The notes: generated from the sequence alone by a model not told the origin. Positions 1 to 8,493 are shown, counted from the first letter of the stretch. The stretch: 64,000 bases of DNA from Micromonospora citrea (GCF_900090315.1 NZ_FMHZ01000002.1:3574501-3638500), one strand, 5' to 3'. Numbers and translations: made by a program.

Positions 1-1296
1 GCCCTCGCCGTTGATGTCGGTCACGCATCCCTCCGGCACCTGCCCGTCGAGGGTCAACAGCCAGAAGAAGATCAGCACCGCCGGCACCAGATAGCAGGCG
101 ACGGTGTAGAGCAGCGGCCGCCACCGCCCGCCCGGATCGGGATCGAGCAGGTCGTCCTCGATGCGGCGGGCCAGCCCTCCCGCCGCGGCGACCTCGCTCC
201 GACGGCGTACGGGTGCCGCGGTCGCGCCCCGCGACGGACCGACCGGCTCGGCCGCCCGCCGTCGCGGCGCCGTACGCGGTCGCGGTGCGGTGTAGGAGAC
301 CGCCGGCGAACGCGGAACCGACGCCGGCGGATCCATCCACCGTGGGTCGTCGCCCGCCAACCGGGTGCCCCACCAGAAATCCCCGTCGGGGTCGTCCCGT
401 CCCGGCCAGGGCCACCCCTCGGCGGCACCATCCCCCGAGCGCGGCGCATCAGACGGCTCCCAGCCGTCGCCGTCGGCGTACCTCTCCCACTGGCCCGTGC
501 CGTCCGGCTGGTGCCACCGTCCGGACGCGTCGGTCCGGTCCCACCGGCCGGCGTCGCCCGAACCGCCCCACCGGTCGACCTCGCCGACGGGCCGCCACGC
601 GTGCACGCCGGAGGCGTCCCACGGATCGAACTCGGGGCGATCGGCGGGCTCGGCCCGCCGCGCCGGCCGGTCCCAGCGGTCGACCGCCGGCCCGTCCTCG
701 GCCGTCCACCGGCCGGACCGATCGCGGTCCCAGACCGGCGTCGCCCTGGCCGCGTCGCTCGGCTCCTCGAGCCCGGACCAGACGACCTGCGGGCGGTCGG
801 ACGGAGAGCGCCTCGGCCGGCCCTGCGGCGGCGCCCCGGAGACCGGGTCGTCATCGGCGCGGCGGCGCCCCGAGTAGCCACCCTCCCGCGGCCCGTCGAA
901 CGTCCACTCCCCGGTGTGGTCCGACTCCGGCGGCGCCGCCGGGATCTCGCGCCCACCGGCCTCGCCCGCCCGGTGCCAACCGCGCGCGGTCTCCGTGGCC
1001 CACCGTCCGCCATCGGGCCGGGGGCGGTCGGCGTCGTCCTCGTCGTCGGGCGCGGCGTGCCGGCCGCCGCCGTCCGGGCTGCGTACGCCGGACTCCAGCG
1101 CCCACCGCGGCAGGTAGGGGTCGACGGGCTCCCGCTGGCCGCGCTCGGCGGCGCGACGTCGGCTCGGTGTGCGGAACTGCCCGGCGTCGTGCTCGTAGGG
1201 ATGGACGCGTGACGGGGCGGCGGGAACGTCCCAGGGAACGACCGGCTGTCGCTCGCGCGGATCATCCTCTCCGCGTGCCCAGTCCCGGTGATTCAC
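1..1296 (-). CDS. Disordered, Trp/Gly-rich protein with one C-terminal membrane helix (partial, 3' end outside window)
   Basis: The reading frame is open from a GTG at 1296 to the window edge, giving at least 432 residues; the stop lies outside. The first ~370 residues are low complexity, rich in Arg, Asp, Gly, Pro and Trp, with repeated G-x-W motifs (GRWTAEDG, GRWDRTD, GRWHQPD, GQWERY) that suggest an unstructured segment. A basic stretch (about residues 345-385) is followed by one strongly hydrophobic helix at about 393-415 (LLYTVACYLVPAVLIFFWLL) and then a polar tail. This order suggests a long cytoplasmic tail on a single-pass membrane protein. It is divergent from dnaB and shares the DnaA-box-containing intergenic region. 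I do not recognise a family. The opposite strand is also open here, but that frame is an Arg/Pro/Ala-rich antisense shadow. Confidence 0.7.
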   Translation of the reverse strand, partial: MNHRDWARGEDDPRERQPVVPWDVPAAPSRVHPYEHDAGQFRTPSRRRAAERGQREPVDPYLPRWALESGVRSPDGGGRHAAPDDEDDADRPRPDGGRWATETARGWHRAGEAGGREIPAAPPESDHTGEWTFDGPREGGYSGRRRADDDPVSGAPPQGRPRRSPSDRPQVVWSGLEEPSDAARATPVWDRDRSGRWTAEDGPAVDRWDRPARRAEPADRPEFDPWDASGVHAWRPVGEVDRWGGSGDAGRWDRTDASGRWHQPDGTGQWERYADGDGWEPSDAPRSGDGAAEGWPWPGRDDPDGDFWWGTRLAGDDPRWMDPPASVPRSPAVSYTAPRPRTAPRRRAAEPVGPSRGATAAPVRRRSEVAAAGGLARRIEDDLLDPDPGGRWRPLLYTVACYLVPAVLIFFWLLTLDGQVPEGCVTDINGEG

Positions 1297-1397
1297 GGCG
1301 GCAGCGTGACCCTTCTCGACCGATGGCGCAATCCGCTGTCCAGGTGTAGCCGTTCGCTGGAGATAGTACGGGACGTTCGACCGGCCAGTTCGACCGA

Positions 1398-1545
1398 AAA
1401 CTTGTCCTCCACAGGCTGGGGATTACGTTTCCGCAGCTCAGAGGCGCGGGAGGCGGAATTCCCCAGCGGTTGTCCACAGCCTGTGCACACCCTGCGCACA
1501 TGCTTGTCCACCGGCATCCACAGGTTGTCCCGAGGCTCGTCCACC
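1398..1545. promoter_or_regulatory. DnaA-box cluster upstream of dnaB
   Basis: This intergenic stretch holds one perfect actinobacterial-type DnaA box TTGTCCACA (1470-1478) and several near matches in the same orientation: TTGTCCACC (1504-1512, 8/9), GCATCCACA (1514-1522), TTGTCCCGA (1525-1533) and TCGTCCACC (1537-1545), each 7/9. A further partial match lies near 1403. Similar boxes bind DnaA in other actinobacteria, so DnaA control of dnaB or of the divergent gene is plausible. It is not called an origin because dnaA, dnaN and an AT-rich unwinding element are absent. From 1297 to 1688 no gene is seen. Confidence 0.5.
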
Positions 1546-1688
1546 GCCGTGGTTGAGGGTCTGACCTCGGATTCCGTAAGGTGGGCCCCCGACCGGCCGT
1601 GCGATGACCCCCGATCGACCGGCAGGTCGAGGTTGTCGTACCCCGGCGCTACAGCTGGTTCTGATCCGACGCAGTGGAGGGGGGACCC

Positions 1689-4262
1689 GTGTCGGTCACC
1701 GACGACATGCGGGCGGACTCGCGCTCCGGCGGCGGCCAGGCGTCCCCGCCGCCCCAGCGGGACGGCCAGTTCGACAAGACCCCGCCGCAGGACGTCGCCG
1801 CCGAGCAGTGCGTCCTCGGCGGCATGCTGCTCTCCAAGGACGCCATCGCCGACGTCGTCGAGATCCTCAAGACGAACGACTTCTACCGGCCGGTCCACGC
1901 CACGATCTTCGACACCATCCTGGAGATCTACGGCCGAGGTGAGCCCGCCGACTCGATCACCGTGGCGGCGGCACTGGCCGACTCCGGTGACCTGGTCCGC
2001 ATCGGCGGCGCCCCCTATCTGCACACGCTGATCGCCAGCGTGCCGACCGCCGCGAACGCCGCCTACTACGCGCGGATCGTCAGCGAGCGGGCCGTCCTGC
2101 GGCGCCTCGTCGAGGCCGGCACCAAGATCGTGCAACTGGGCTACGGCACGGCCCAGGGCGGCAGCCGCGACGTCGACGACATCGTCGACCTCGCCCAGCA
2201 GGCGGTCTACGACGTCACGGAGCGCCGCGTCAGCGAGGACTTCGCCGTGCTCGCCGACATGCTTCAGCCGACGCTCGACGAGATCGAGGCGGTGGGCGCC
2301 CAGGGCGGCATGATGACCGGCGTCCCCACCGGCTTCACCGACCTGGACCGGCTGCTCAACGGCCTGCACGCGGGGCAGCTCATCATCGTGGCCGGAAGGC
2401 CCGGTCTGGGTAAGGCGCTCGCGTTGGACACTCCGCTTCCCACGCCGACGGGGTGGACCACCATGGGGGAGGTCGAGGTCGGCGACGAGTTGCTGGGCGC
2501 CGACGGTCTGCCCACGAAGGTCACCGCCGCGTTCGAGGTGCGGCACGACCGGCCGTGCTACGAGGTCGAGTTCTCCGACGGGTCGGTGATCGTCGCCGAC
2601 GGCGAACATCTGTGGAAGACCACCACGCGGGCAGGTCGCCGCGCTGCCCCCGCCAGCCGGCGCGACCACGGGTCCCCCGAGACCGTCGGACGCCTGCGGC
2701 AGGCAGCCCTCGGTGAGGGCGGCACGATCACGGAACTGGCCCGTGTGCTCGGTCCGGAGTTCACGCACACCGCGCACCGGGCGGCCCGCGACATCGCCGA
2801 CGACTCGCCCGTCGTCATGCGCAGGCGCCCGCGTGTGCGCCCGGCCAGGGCCTGTCCGGCCCGCCGCCACCGCCGCCTGTCGGCTCTCGTCGAGCAGTGG
2901 TCGGACGCCCTGACGGCTCCGGAGTCGCCGGGCGTGGTGACGACGGAGCAGATCCGGGCGACCCTGCGTACGAACACGGCCGACCGGCGGCTGAACCACG
3001 CGGTCGAGAACGCCGCCGCGCTCCGCCTCCCGGAACGGGATCTCCCGCTCGCGCCGTACACGCTCGGGGTGTGGCTCGGCGGCGGCCACACGGCCGAGGG
3101 AAGGATCCCGCGCGCGGCGGGTGTCCCGGACGACAAGCGCATCCCCACGGCCTACCTGCGGGCCTCGGAGGCGCAGCGGCGAGCGCTGTTGGCCGGGCTG
3201 CTCGACGCCGACGGCACGGTGACCGTCAGCGGGGACGTGCAGTTGACCACAACCTCACCCCACCTCGCCGAAGACGTGTACGAACTGATCGTCAGCCTCG
3301 GGTACCGCTGTTCGGTCGCCCGGAGGACCGTCGAGGGGCGTACCGCCGGAAGCTCGAACGCCTTCGACCTGAACTTCACGGCCAGAGACGAGGTCTTCCG
3401 CCTGCCGCGCAAGCGGGAGGCACACCGTCTGCGGCGCCGGAGCGAGAGCAACTCCCGGACGGACAGCCGCTTCATCGTCGACGTCCGGCCGGTCCCGAGC
3501 GTGCCCGTCCGGTGCGTCACCGTGGACAATTCCGACCACCTCTACCTCGCGGGTCGGGCGATGATCCCGACCCACAACAGCACGGCGAGCATGGACTTCG
3601 CGCGCAACGCCGCGATCAGGGCCAACCAGGCGTCGGCCATCTTCTCGCTGGAAATGAGCAAGGTCGAGATCGTCATGCGGCTGCTGTCGGCCGAGGCGCG
3701 CGTGCCGCTGCACGTCCTGCGCAGCGGCCAGCTCTCCGACGACGACTGGACCAAGCTCGCCCGCTGCATGGGCGAGATCAGCGAGGCGCCGCTCTTCGTC
3801 GACGACACGCCCAGCATGAACCTGATGGAGATCCGGGCCAAGGCGCGTCGGCTCAAGCAGCGGCACGACCTCAAGCTGATCGTGGTCGACTACCTCCAGC
3901 TGATGACCTCCCCGAAGCGCACCGAGAGCCGGCAGCAGGAGGTCGCGGACCTGTCCCGTGGCCTGAAGCTGCTCGCCAAGGAGGTCGAGTGTCCGGTCAT
4001 CGCGGTGAGTCAGCTGAACCGTGGCCCGGAACAGCGCACCGACAAGCGACCCCAGTTGTCCGATTTGCGTGAAAGTGGCTCAATTGAGCAGGATGCCGAC
4101 GTTGTCATCCTGCTGCACCGCGACGACTACTACGACAAGGAGTCGCCGCGGGCCGGGGAGGCGGATTTCATAATTGCCAAGCACAGAAATGGTCCGACCG
4201 ACACGGTGACGGTGGCGGCGCAGCTGCACCTGTCGCGCTTCGTGGACATGGCCATCGTGTGA
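1689..4262 (+). CDS. dnaB: Replicative DNA helicase DnaB with in-frame intein
   Basis: The precursor is 857 residues; removing the 388-residue intein leaves a 469-residue helicase, normal for the family. DnaB is the hexameric 5'-3' helicase that unwinds DNA at the replication fork. The N-terminal domain (EQCVLGGMLLS onward, about 35-135) precedes the RecA-like motor. Walker A is GRPGLGK/ST at 236-242, split by the intein after Lys242. Walker B (LKLIVVDYLQLM) and the arginine-finger region (SDLRESGSIEQDADVVILLHR, partly shown) lie in the C-terminal extein. The GTG at 1689 was chosen because a purine-rich GGAGGGGG lies just upstream; an in-frame ATG at 1674 is upstream of that site. Helicase activity requires intein removal, since ATP binding needs the rejoined Walker A. 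The stop overlaps the GTG of the next frame. Confidence 0.97.
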   Translation: MSVTDDMRADSRSGGGQASPPPQRDGQFDKTPPQDVAAEQCVLGGMLLSKDAIADVVEILKTNDFYRPVHATIFDTILEIYGRGEPADSITVAAALADSGDLVRIGGAPYLHTLIASVPTAANAAYYARIVSERAVLRRLVEAGTKIVQLGYGTAQGGSRDVDDIVDLAQQAVYDVTERRVSEDFAVLADMLQPTLDEIEAVGAQGGMMTGVPTGFTDLDRLLNGLHAGQLIIVAGRPGLGKALALDTPLPTPTGWTTMGEVEVGDELLGADGLPTKVTAAFEVRHDRPCYEVEFSDGSVIVADGEHLWKTTTRAGRRAAPASRRDHGSPETVGRLRQAALGEGGTITELARVLGPEFTHTAHRAARDIADDSPVVMRRRPRVRPARACPARRHRRLSALVEQWSDALTAPESPGVVTTEQIRATLRTNTADRRLNHAVENAAALRLPERDLPLAPYTLGVWLGGGHTAEGRIPRAAGVPDDKRIPTAYLRASEAQRRALLAGLLDADGTVTVSGDVQLTTTSPHLAEDVYELIVSLGYRCSVARRTVEGRTAGSSNAFDLNFTARDEVFRLPRKREAHRLRRRSESNSRTDSRFIVDVRPVPSVPVRCVTVDNSDHLYLAGRAMIPTHNSTASMDFARNAAIRANQASAIFSLEMSKVEIVMRLLSAEARVPLHVLRSGQLSDDDWTKLARCMGEISEAPLFVDDTPSMNLMEIRAKARRLKQRHDLKLIVVDYLQLMTSPKRTESRQQEVADLSRGLKLLAKEVECPVIAVSQLNRGPEQRTDKRPQLSDLRESGSIEQDADVVILLHRDDYYDKESPRAGEADFIIAKHRNGPTDTVTVAAQLHLSRFVDMAIV
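2415..3578 (+). other. DnaB intein (388 aa, Ala1 class) with decayed LAGLIDADG endonuclease domain
   Basis: The intein begins with Ala at codon 243 directly after the Walker A Lys and ends with His-Asn at codons 629-630; Ser631 is the +1 residue. The splice blocks are present: N-terminal ALALDTPLPTPTGWTTMGEV, a block B His in IVADGEHLW, and C-terminal HLYLAGRAMIPTHN. This insertion site and the Ala1 start resemble mycobacterial DnaB inteins. The endonuclease part looks dead. The first dodecapeptide reads LGVWLGGGH (459-467), with Gly where the family has the catalytic Asp. The second, LLAGLLDADG (500-509), keeps its Asp. Only about 40 residues separate the motifs, far fewer than an active domain needs, so an internal deletion is inferred. 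Splicing looks intact; self-homing does not. Confidence 0.93.
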
Positions 4263-4279
4263 GGCAGACAGGGGCCCGG

Positions 4280-5206
4280 ATGGCGGAGGCTGCGAGGGCC
4301 GACGCCATTGCGCGCGCGCTCGCCGGCGAGAGTCTCACCAGCATCGCCCACTCGAACGGCGTGTCTCGGCAGGCGATTCGTGGCCTTTTGCGGCGTCGAG
4401 GGATACCGGCGAGAATCGTCGGCAAGCTGACGGAGGACCAACGCTCCGAGGTTCTCCAGCGTTACCAGGCGGGAGCGTCGTTAGGGCAACTCGCCATGGC
4501 GTACGGCATCACCGAGCCTGCCGTGCGCGGTCTCGTCACCCGGCGGGGTGTGCCTCTTCGGCGTGTCGTCCACACTCTCCGGCACGAGGCATTCGACGAG
4601 TTGACTTCCGATGCCTGTTACTGGATCGGCTTCCTGTTCGCCGACGGGTCGATCAGTTACCGGCCGAAGCACATCCCACAGATCTCGGTGGGGCTCGCGG
4701 AACGCGATCGAGCGCACCTGGCCAAGCTCCGTACCTTCCTCGGTTCCACAAGCGCCATCTCGGCGCCCAACCCGGCCCACCACTCGTGCCAGTTCTCGGT
4801 CCGTTCCCACCAGTTGGCTGACCGGCTCGTCACGTTGGGGCGGTACGAGGGGCCGACCGACGCTCGGCTGGTGGAGTCGCGTGACTTTTGGCGGGGTGTG
4901 GTCGACGGGGACGGGTCGATGGGCCTCTACCGCCGATCGCGATCTGCTCCGGCCACCATGCCTCAGTTTCGATTGGTGGGCCGACAGCATGTGCTCGAGG
5001 AGTTCCTCGGCTTCCTGAGGACCCAGGGGACGAGCGGTCTGTCGGTACGACCGCACAAGTCGATACACACCGTGGGGACCACGTGTGGCCCGGCGGAGAG
5101 GATCGTCACGCTGCTCTACTCCGGTGCCACCGTCGCACTTGCACGCAAGGCAGAGATGGCCGAGCGGATTATGGCGGCAGCTGCCAGCTCGGAGCGGCGA
5201 AGCTGA
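4280..5206 (+). CDS. Free-standing LAGLIDADG homing endonuclease with N-terminal HTH repeats
   Basis: From the ATG at 4280 the product is 308 residues. Two helix-turn-helix-like segments occupy about residues 5-42 (SLTSIAHSNGVSRQAIRGLL) and 52-90 (SLGQLAMAYGITEPAVRGLV). They are followed by two LAGLIDADG motifs, YWIGFLFADGS (114-124) and FWRGVVDGDGS (203-213), each with its acidic residue. The ~89-residue spacing is what a single-chain two-motif endonuclease needs. Such enzymes make a 4-nt staggered cut at a long target site and drive homing of the element that encodes or flanks them. The gene follows dnaB directly: a GTG at 4259 overlaps the dnaB stop as GTGA (translational coupling possible), while the ATG at 4280 is preceded by an AGGGG site. 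The base composition looks less GC-rich than the neighbours. The target is unknown; the intein insertion site is an obvious candidate. Confidence 0.88.
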   Translation: MAEAARADAIARALAGESLTSIAHSNGVSRQAIRGLLRRRGIPARIVGKLTEDQRSEVLQRYQAGASLGQLAMAYGITEPAVRGLVTRRGVPLRRVVHTLRHEAFDELTSDACYWIGFLFADGSISYRPKHIPQISVGLAERDRAHLAKLRTFLGSTSAISAPNPAHHSCQFSVRSHQLADRLVTLGRYEGPTDARLVESRDFWRGVVDGDGSMGLYRRSRSAPATMPQFRLVGRQHVLEEFLGFLRTQGTSGLSVRPHKSIHTVGTTCGPAERIVTLLYSGATVALARKAEMAERIMAAAASSERRS

Positions 5207-5237
5207 ACGACCGCCGCCCCGGCAATACCGGAACCGG

Positions 5238-5921
5238 TCAGCCCAGCAGGGGGAACCAGCCGGCGACCTCGCCGAGTTCGAGCTTGTCGTGATCGGTCAG
5301 CGGCACCCGGCCGGTCGCCTTGAGCAGGTACTCCGCGTCGCTCCACGCGGCCGGGCGGACGGCGTCGTCGCTGAGCATGCCGTCCACCGTGGCCACCGCG
5401 ACCCGCGTGGCGAGCACCCCGGGCAGGGGCGCGTCGGGCAGGTCGAGGACCAGGTCCAGGTGGTGAACGACGGCCTCGGTGGTCAGCGTGGCGAGCAGGT
5501 CCGGCACCCGCAGCACGTGCCCCTGGGTGGTCACGCAGCCGTCCGGGTCGGCGCGGGCCGCGGCGCGTACGGCGGCGGGGGCGGTGTCGGTCCAGAGCCG
5601 GACGATCCCGCTCGGTCGGTCGAAGGCGGCGGCGGAGCGGCGGGCCCACCAGGCGTGCCGGGCGGCGGCCCCGTCCTGGCCGCCGGGCGGGAACTTGCGC
5701 CAGTAGCTCACGTCGTCCACGTCGGGCGGGCCCTCGACGGGGCTGGCGAGCGCGACCAGTGCCCGCTGGGCGTCGCAGAGCACGTGGAAGAGCAGGTCCG
5801 CGACGAGCCAGCCCCGGCACCGGGTGGGCCGTTGCAGGTCGGCGTCGTCGAGGTCGGCGACGACCCGGGTGACCCCGTCGTACGCCTGCGCCAGCGCGAG
5901 GTGCTGCCCGTGGTGCGTCAT
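5238..5921 (-). CDS. DinB-like / mycothiol-dependent maleylpyruvate isomerase-fold protein
   Basis: The product is 227 residues from the ATG at 5921; an upstream in-frame start at 6017 would add an Arg/Ala-rich extension not typical of the family. The N-terminal four-helix DinB/MDMPI fold is indicated by CRGWLVADLLFHVLCD near the start and by TTEAVVHHLDLVLDLP further on, which supply the conserved metal-binding His residues. MDMPI-fold enzymes in actinobacteria use mycothiol or act as metal-dependent transferases; the substrate here cannot be read from the sequence. It converges on the endonuclease gene with a gap of about 30 bp. Confidence 0.8.
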   Translation of the reverse strand: MTHHGQHLALAQAYDGVTRVVADLDDADLQRPTRCRGWLVADLLFHVLCDAQRALVALASPVEGPPDVDDVSYWRKFPPGGQDGAAARHAWWARRSAAAFDRPSGIVRLWTDTAPAAVRAAARADPDGCVTTQGHVLRVPDLLATLTTEAVVHHLDLVLDLPDAPLPGVLATRVAVATVDGMLSDDAVRPAAWSDAEYLLKATGRVPLTDHDKLELGEVAGWFPLLG

Positions 5922-6060
5922 GGGGTGCAGCGTCGCACGACCGCCGCGAGCCGGCACGGCGGCACCGGCCAAGCGGTGGCGCGGCGAAGCGGTGGCGCGG
6001 GGCACGGATGCGGCCACGGGTGACCGGGCCGGTCGAGGCCGGCCCGGTCGACGGAGTGGC

Positions 6061-6483
6061 TCAGCCGAACATCTCGTCCAGGAAGCTCTTGTGCTTCTTG
6101 CGCTTGTAGTGCCCGTGGTAACCGTGGTGCTGCTGACCGTGCCCGTAGGCGGGGGCCGGCGGGTAGCCGTGCGCCGGGGGCGGCGGCGGGGGGACGGCGC
6201 CGTAGCCCGGCTGGTGCGGGGCGGGGGCGGGCGGCGGGGGCGGCGGGGGCGCGTAGCCGCCCTGCTGGTGACCCGGCTGGCCGGGGTAGCCGCCCTGCTG
6301 GTGGGTGGGCTGCGCGGGGGCGCCGCCCTGCTGACGGTTCCAGTTGGCCTCGGCCTCGAACAGCTTCTCCAGCTCGCCGCGGTCGAGGAAGATCCCCCGG
6401 CACTCGCCGCACTGGTCGATGACGACGCCGCTGCGCTCGTACTGGCGCATTTCTCCGTGACACTTGGGACAGGTCAGGCTCAT
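6061..6483 (-). CDS. TFIIB-type zinc-ribbon protein with Pro/Gly/His-rich tail
   Basis: The protein is 140 residues. The N-terminal zinc ribbon has CPKC (residues 5-8) and CGEC (25-28) and the family signature GIFLDRGELEKL. From about residue 50 it is a low-complexity tail of QQGGYPGQPGH-type repeats, polyproline and His/Tyr/Gly, ending in a basic patch (YKRKKHKSFLDEMFG). Such zf-TFIIB proteins are common and uncharacterised; the tail suggests a flexible or phase-separating segment, which is inference. A TACGGT hexamer ends 6 nt before the ATG, and GGAGG overlaps the start region, so both leaderless and SD-led initiation are possible. Confidence 0.85.
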   Translation of the reverse strand: MSLTCPKCHGEMRQYERSGVVIDQCGECRGIFLDRGELEKLFEAEANWNRQQGGAPAQPTHQQGGYPGQPGHQQGGYAPPPPPPPAPAPHQPGYGAVPPPPPPAHGYPPAPAYGHGQQHHGYHGHYKRKKHKSFLDEMFG

Positions 6484-6505
6484 CCTCCGACCGTACCCGC
6501 TCCGG

Positions 6506-7138
6506 TCACGCGGTCGCTGTCAGCGCTTCGGTGACTTCGGAGTCGGCGACCTCGTGGAAGTCCTCGTAGTAGGCGCTCACCGCCATGAACTCCGGCGGGT
6601 GTTGCGCGCAGACGACCTGGTCGGCCTCGGCGGACAGCATCTCGTACGCCTCCTGCGAGCCGACCGGGACGGCGACAACGACGCGGCGGGCGCCGAGGTG
6701 GCGGGCGACCTGGACGGCGGCGCGGGCGGTGGCCCCGGTGGCCAGACCGTCGTCGACGATCACGGCGGTGCGCCCGGTCAGGTCCAGCGGCGGCCGTCCG
6801 GCGCGGTAGAGCTGTTCCCGCCGTTCCAGTTCGGCCTGCTCGCGGCGGCGCACCTCGGCGATGTCGTCGGCGCCGAGTCGGCTCGCCACGACGTCGTTGA
6901 GCACCTGCACGCCGCCGGGGCCGAGCGCGCCGAAGGCCACCTCGGGCGCCCACGGCATGCCGAGCTTCCGGACGACCAGCACGTCCAGGGGCGCGCCGAG
7001 ACGCTCGGCGACCACCCGGGCCACCGGCACGCCGCCGCGTACCAGCCCGAGCACGATGACTTCCGGTTCGCCGACGAGGGCGGTGAGCCGGTCGGCGAGC
7101 GTCCGGCCCGCCTCTTCGCGGTCGCGGTAGGTGGTCAT
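6506..7138 (-). CDS. Phosphoribosyltransferase-fold protein (ComF/PRT-like)
   Basis: The protein is 210 residues. The PRPP-binding loop TAVIVDDGLATGATARAA lies in the C-terminal half, with an N-terminal strand-loop VIVLGLVRGGVPVA and the VVRKLGMPWAPEVAFGALG segment typical of stand-alone actinobacterial phosphoribosyltransferases. The family transfers ribose 5-phosphate from PRPP to a base or related acceptor, but many members lack a known substrate, and I cannot assign one. A TAGACC hexamer ends 6 nt before the ATG. It is codirectional with the zinc-ribbon gene 22 bp downstream. Confidence 0.88.
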   Translation of the reverse strand: MTTYRDREEAGRTLADRLTALVGEPEVIVLGLVRGGVPVARVVAERLGAPLDVLVVRKLGMPWAPEVAFGALGPGGVQVLNDVVASRLGADDIAEVRRREQAELERREQLYRAGRPPLDLTGRTAVIVDDGLATGATARAAVQVARHLGARRVVVAVPVGSQEAYEMLSAEADQVVCAQHPPEFMAVSAYYEDFHEVADSEVTEALTATA

Positions 7139-7147
7139 GCCTCAGGT

Positions 7148-8449
7148 CTACGCCGTGTCGCCGTCCTTCGCCCGCCAGTTGCCGGAACCGGGGTGCCTTA
7201 GCGCGGCGGCCCAGACCAGGAGGGCGAGCGGGTAGAGCAGGTAGCCGAAGCGGGTCGAGGGCATCAGCAGAATCGCGGCGAGCAGCCCGTACCCGCAGAT
7301 CAGCGCGGCGGCGACGGCGGTGCGGGGCGGGCGGCGGGCGAGCCGGACGGCGATCGCCAGCCCGGCGGCGAGCAGCAGGGCGGCGGCGACGGTGCGGCCG
7401 GCGGGCAGCGTGGTGGCGATCAGATGGCCGGGGAACGGCGACTGCGCCGGGCTGGTCACCAGGCCGTGTCCGAGCGGGAAGCGGAGCACGTTCTCGACCA
7501 GCGCGTCGCGGTCGACGAGCAGGGCCGGGAGGAGGGCGGCGGCGGGCAGGCCGAGCGCTCCCGCCGCCACCCGCAGGCCGGCTCGCCGGGTCATGCCCCA
7601 GATGATCAGCACGAGGGCGACCGGCCAGGCGAAGAGCTTCAGTGCCCCGGCCAGGCCGACGGCGACCCCGGCCCGGCCGGGGCGGCCGGTGGCGGCGAGG
7701 GCCAGCGCGAGCAGGCAGAGCGCGAGGACGGGCAGGTCGTCGCCGCCGGTGGCCAGGGTCAGCGCGCAGACCGGCAGCACGGTGGCGGCCTGTACGCCCC
7801 GGAGCACGGCGGCGCCGGTCGTGTCGTGGCCGGCGGGGCGGTCGCGGCGGGCCAGGGCGCGGACCGCCAGGAGCAGCGCCAGCGCGGTGCCGACCGCGAA
7901 CCAGACGCGGGCGTCGGTCCACCAGGCGTCGACGGCGGCCCGGGGCAGCCCGAACAGGGCCATCCCCGGTTGGTAGGGGGTGTAGCCGAGCAGTTGCTCG
8001 CCGGGTGGCAGGGCGGCGATGGCGTCGTGCCCGAGGTACGGCGTGCCGGTGTCGACCAGCCGTCGGCCGGACTCCTCGACGACCAGCACCTCCTCCTGCG
8101 CGCGGTCGGTGCGCCCGCCGGCCCGCTCGACGCTCTGCCAGGCCAGGGGCAGGAGGGCGGTGGCGAACCAGGCGAAACCGGTGACCGCCCAGCGGGCCCG
8201 CAGGCCGGTCAGCGGCGCTCGGGGGTCGCGTCGGCGCAGCAGGAGTTGGCCGGTCGCCGCGAGGGCGGCGACGAGGTACCCGATGGCGGCGACGCCGCCC
8301 CAGGCCCGGTGCGGGACCAGGGTGGACGTGGCGGCGGTGATCGCGGCGAACGCGGCCGACACGGCGTACAGGCCGAGGTCGAGGGCGAGGCCGCCGGCGG
8401 CGGAGTCGAGGGCCCGCCAGCCGCGGCGGGTGGTCGGGGCGGCGGTCAC
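7148..8449 (-). CDS. Polytopic membrane protein, GT87-like (DUF2029-type)
   Basis: The product is 433 residues from a GTG at 8449, with roughly ten hydrophobic helices. Features include a periplasmic-type loop after the second pair of helices and segments such as GALKLFAWPVALVLIIWGM and LLMPSTRFGYLLYPLALLVW, which resemble polyprenol-phosphate-dependent mannosyltransferases (GT87, GT-C fold). The upstream frame continues open into the GGDEF-EAL gene, so the start was set by where the protein-like sequence begins and by the 44-bp gap to the next gene. Catalytic Asp residues could not be fixed, so a transferase role is tentative. Confidence 0.7.
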   Translation of the reverse strand: MTAAPTTRRGWRALDSAAGGLALDLGLYAVSAAFAAITAATSTLVPHRAWGGVAAIGYLVAALAATGQLLLRRRDPRAPLTGLRARWAVTGFAWFATALLPLAWQSVERAGGRTDRAQEEVLVVEESGRRLVDTGTPYLGHDAIAALPPGEQLLGYTPYQPGMALFGLPRAAVDAWWTDARVWFAVGTALALLLAVRALARRDRPAGHDTTGAAVLRGVQAATVLPVCALTLATGGDDLPVLALCLLALALAATGRPGRAGVAVGLAGALKLFAWPVALVLIIWGMTRRAGLRVAAGALGLPAAALLPALLVDRDALVENVLRFPLGHGLVTSPAQSPFPGHLIATTLPAGRTVAAALLLAAGLAIAVRLARRPPRTAVAAALICGYGLLAAILLMPSTRFGYLLYPLALLVWAAALRHPGSGNWRAKDGDTA

Positions 8450-8493
8450 GCGGGCCAGTCTGGCAGACCCGGCGCTCCGGCCCGGGGCGGCGG

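Noticed and set aside
1398..1545. Chromosome origin (oriC)
   Set aside because: There are too few strong boxes, no AT-rich unwinding region, and dnaA/dnaN are not adjacent.
5085..6023. Plus-strand frame over the DinB-like gene
   Set aside because: It is antisense and made of Gly/Val/Arg-rich low-complexity sequence.
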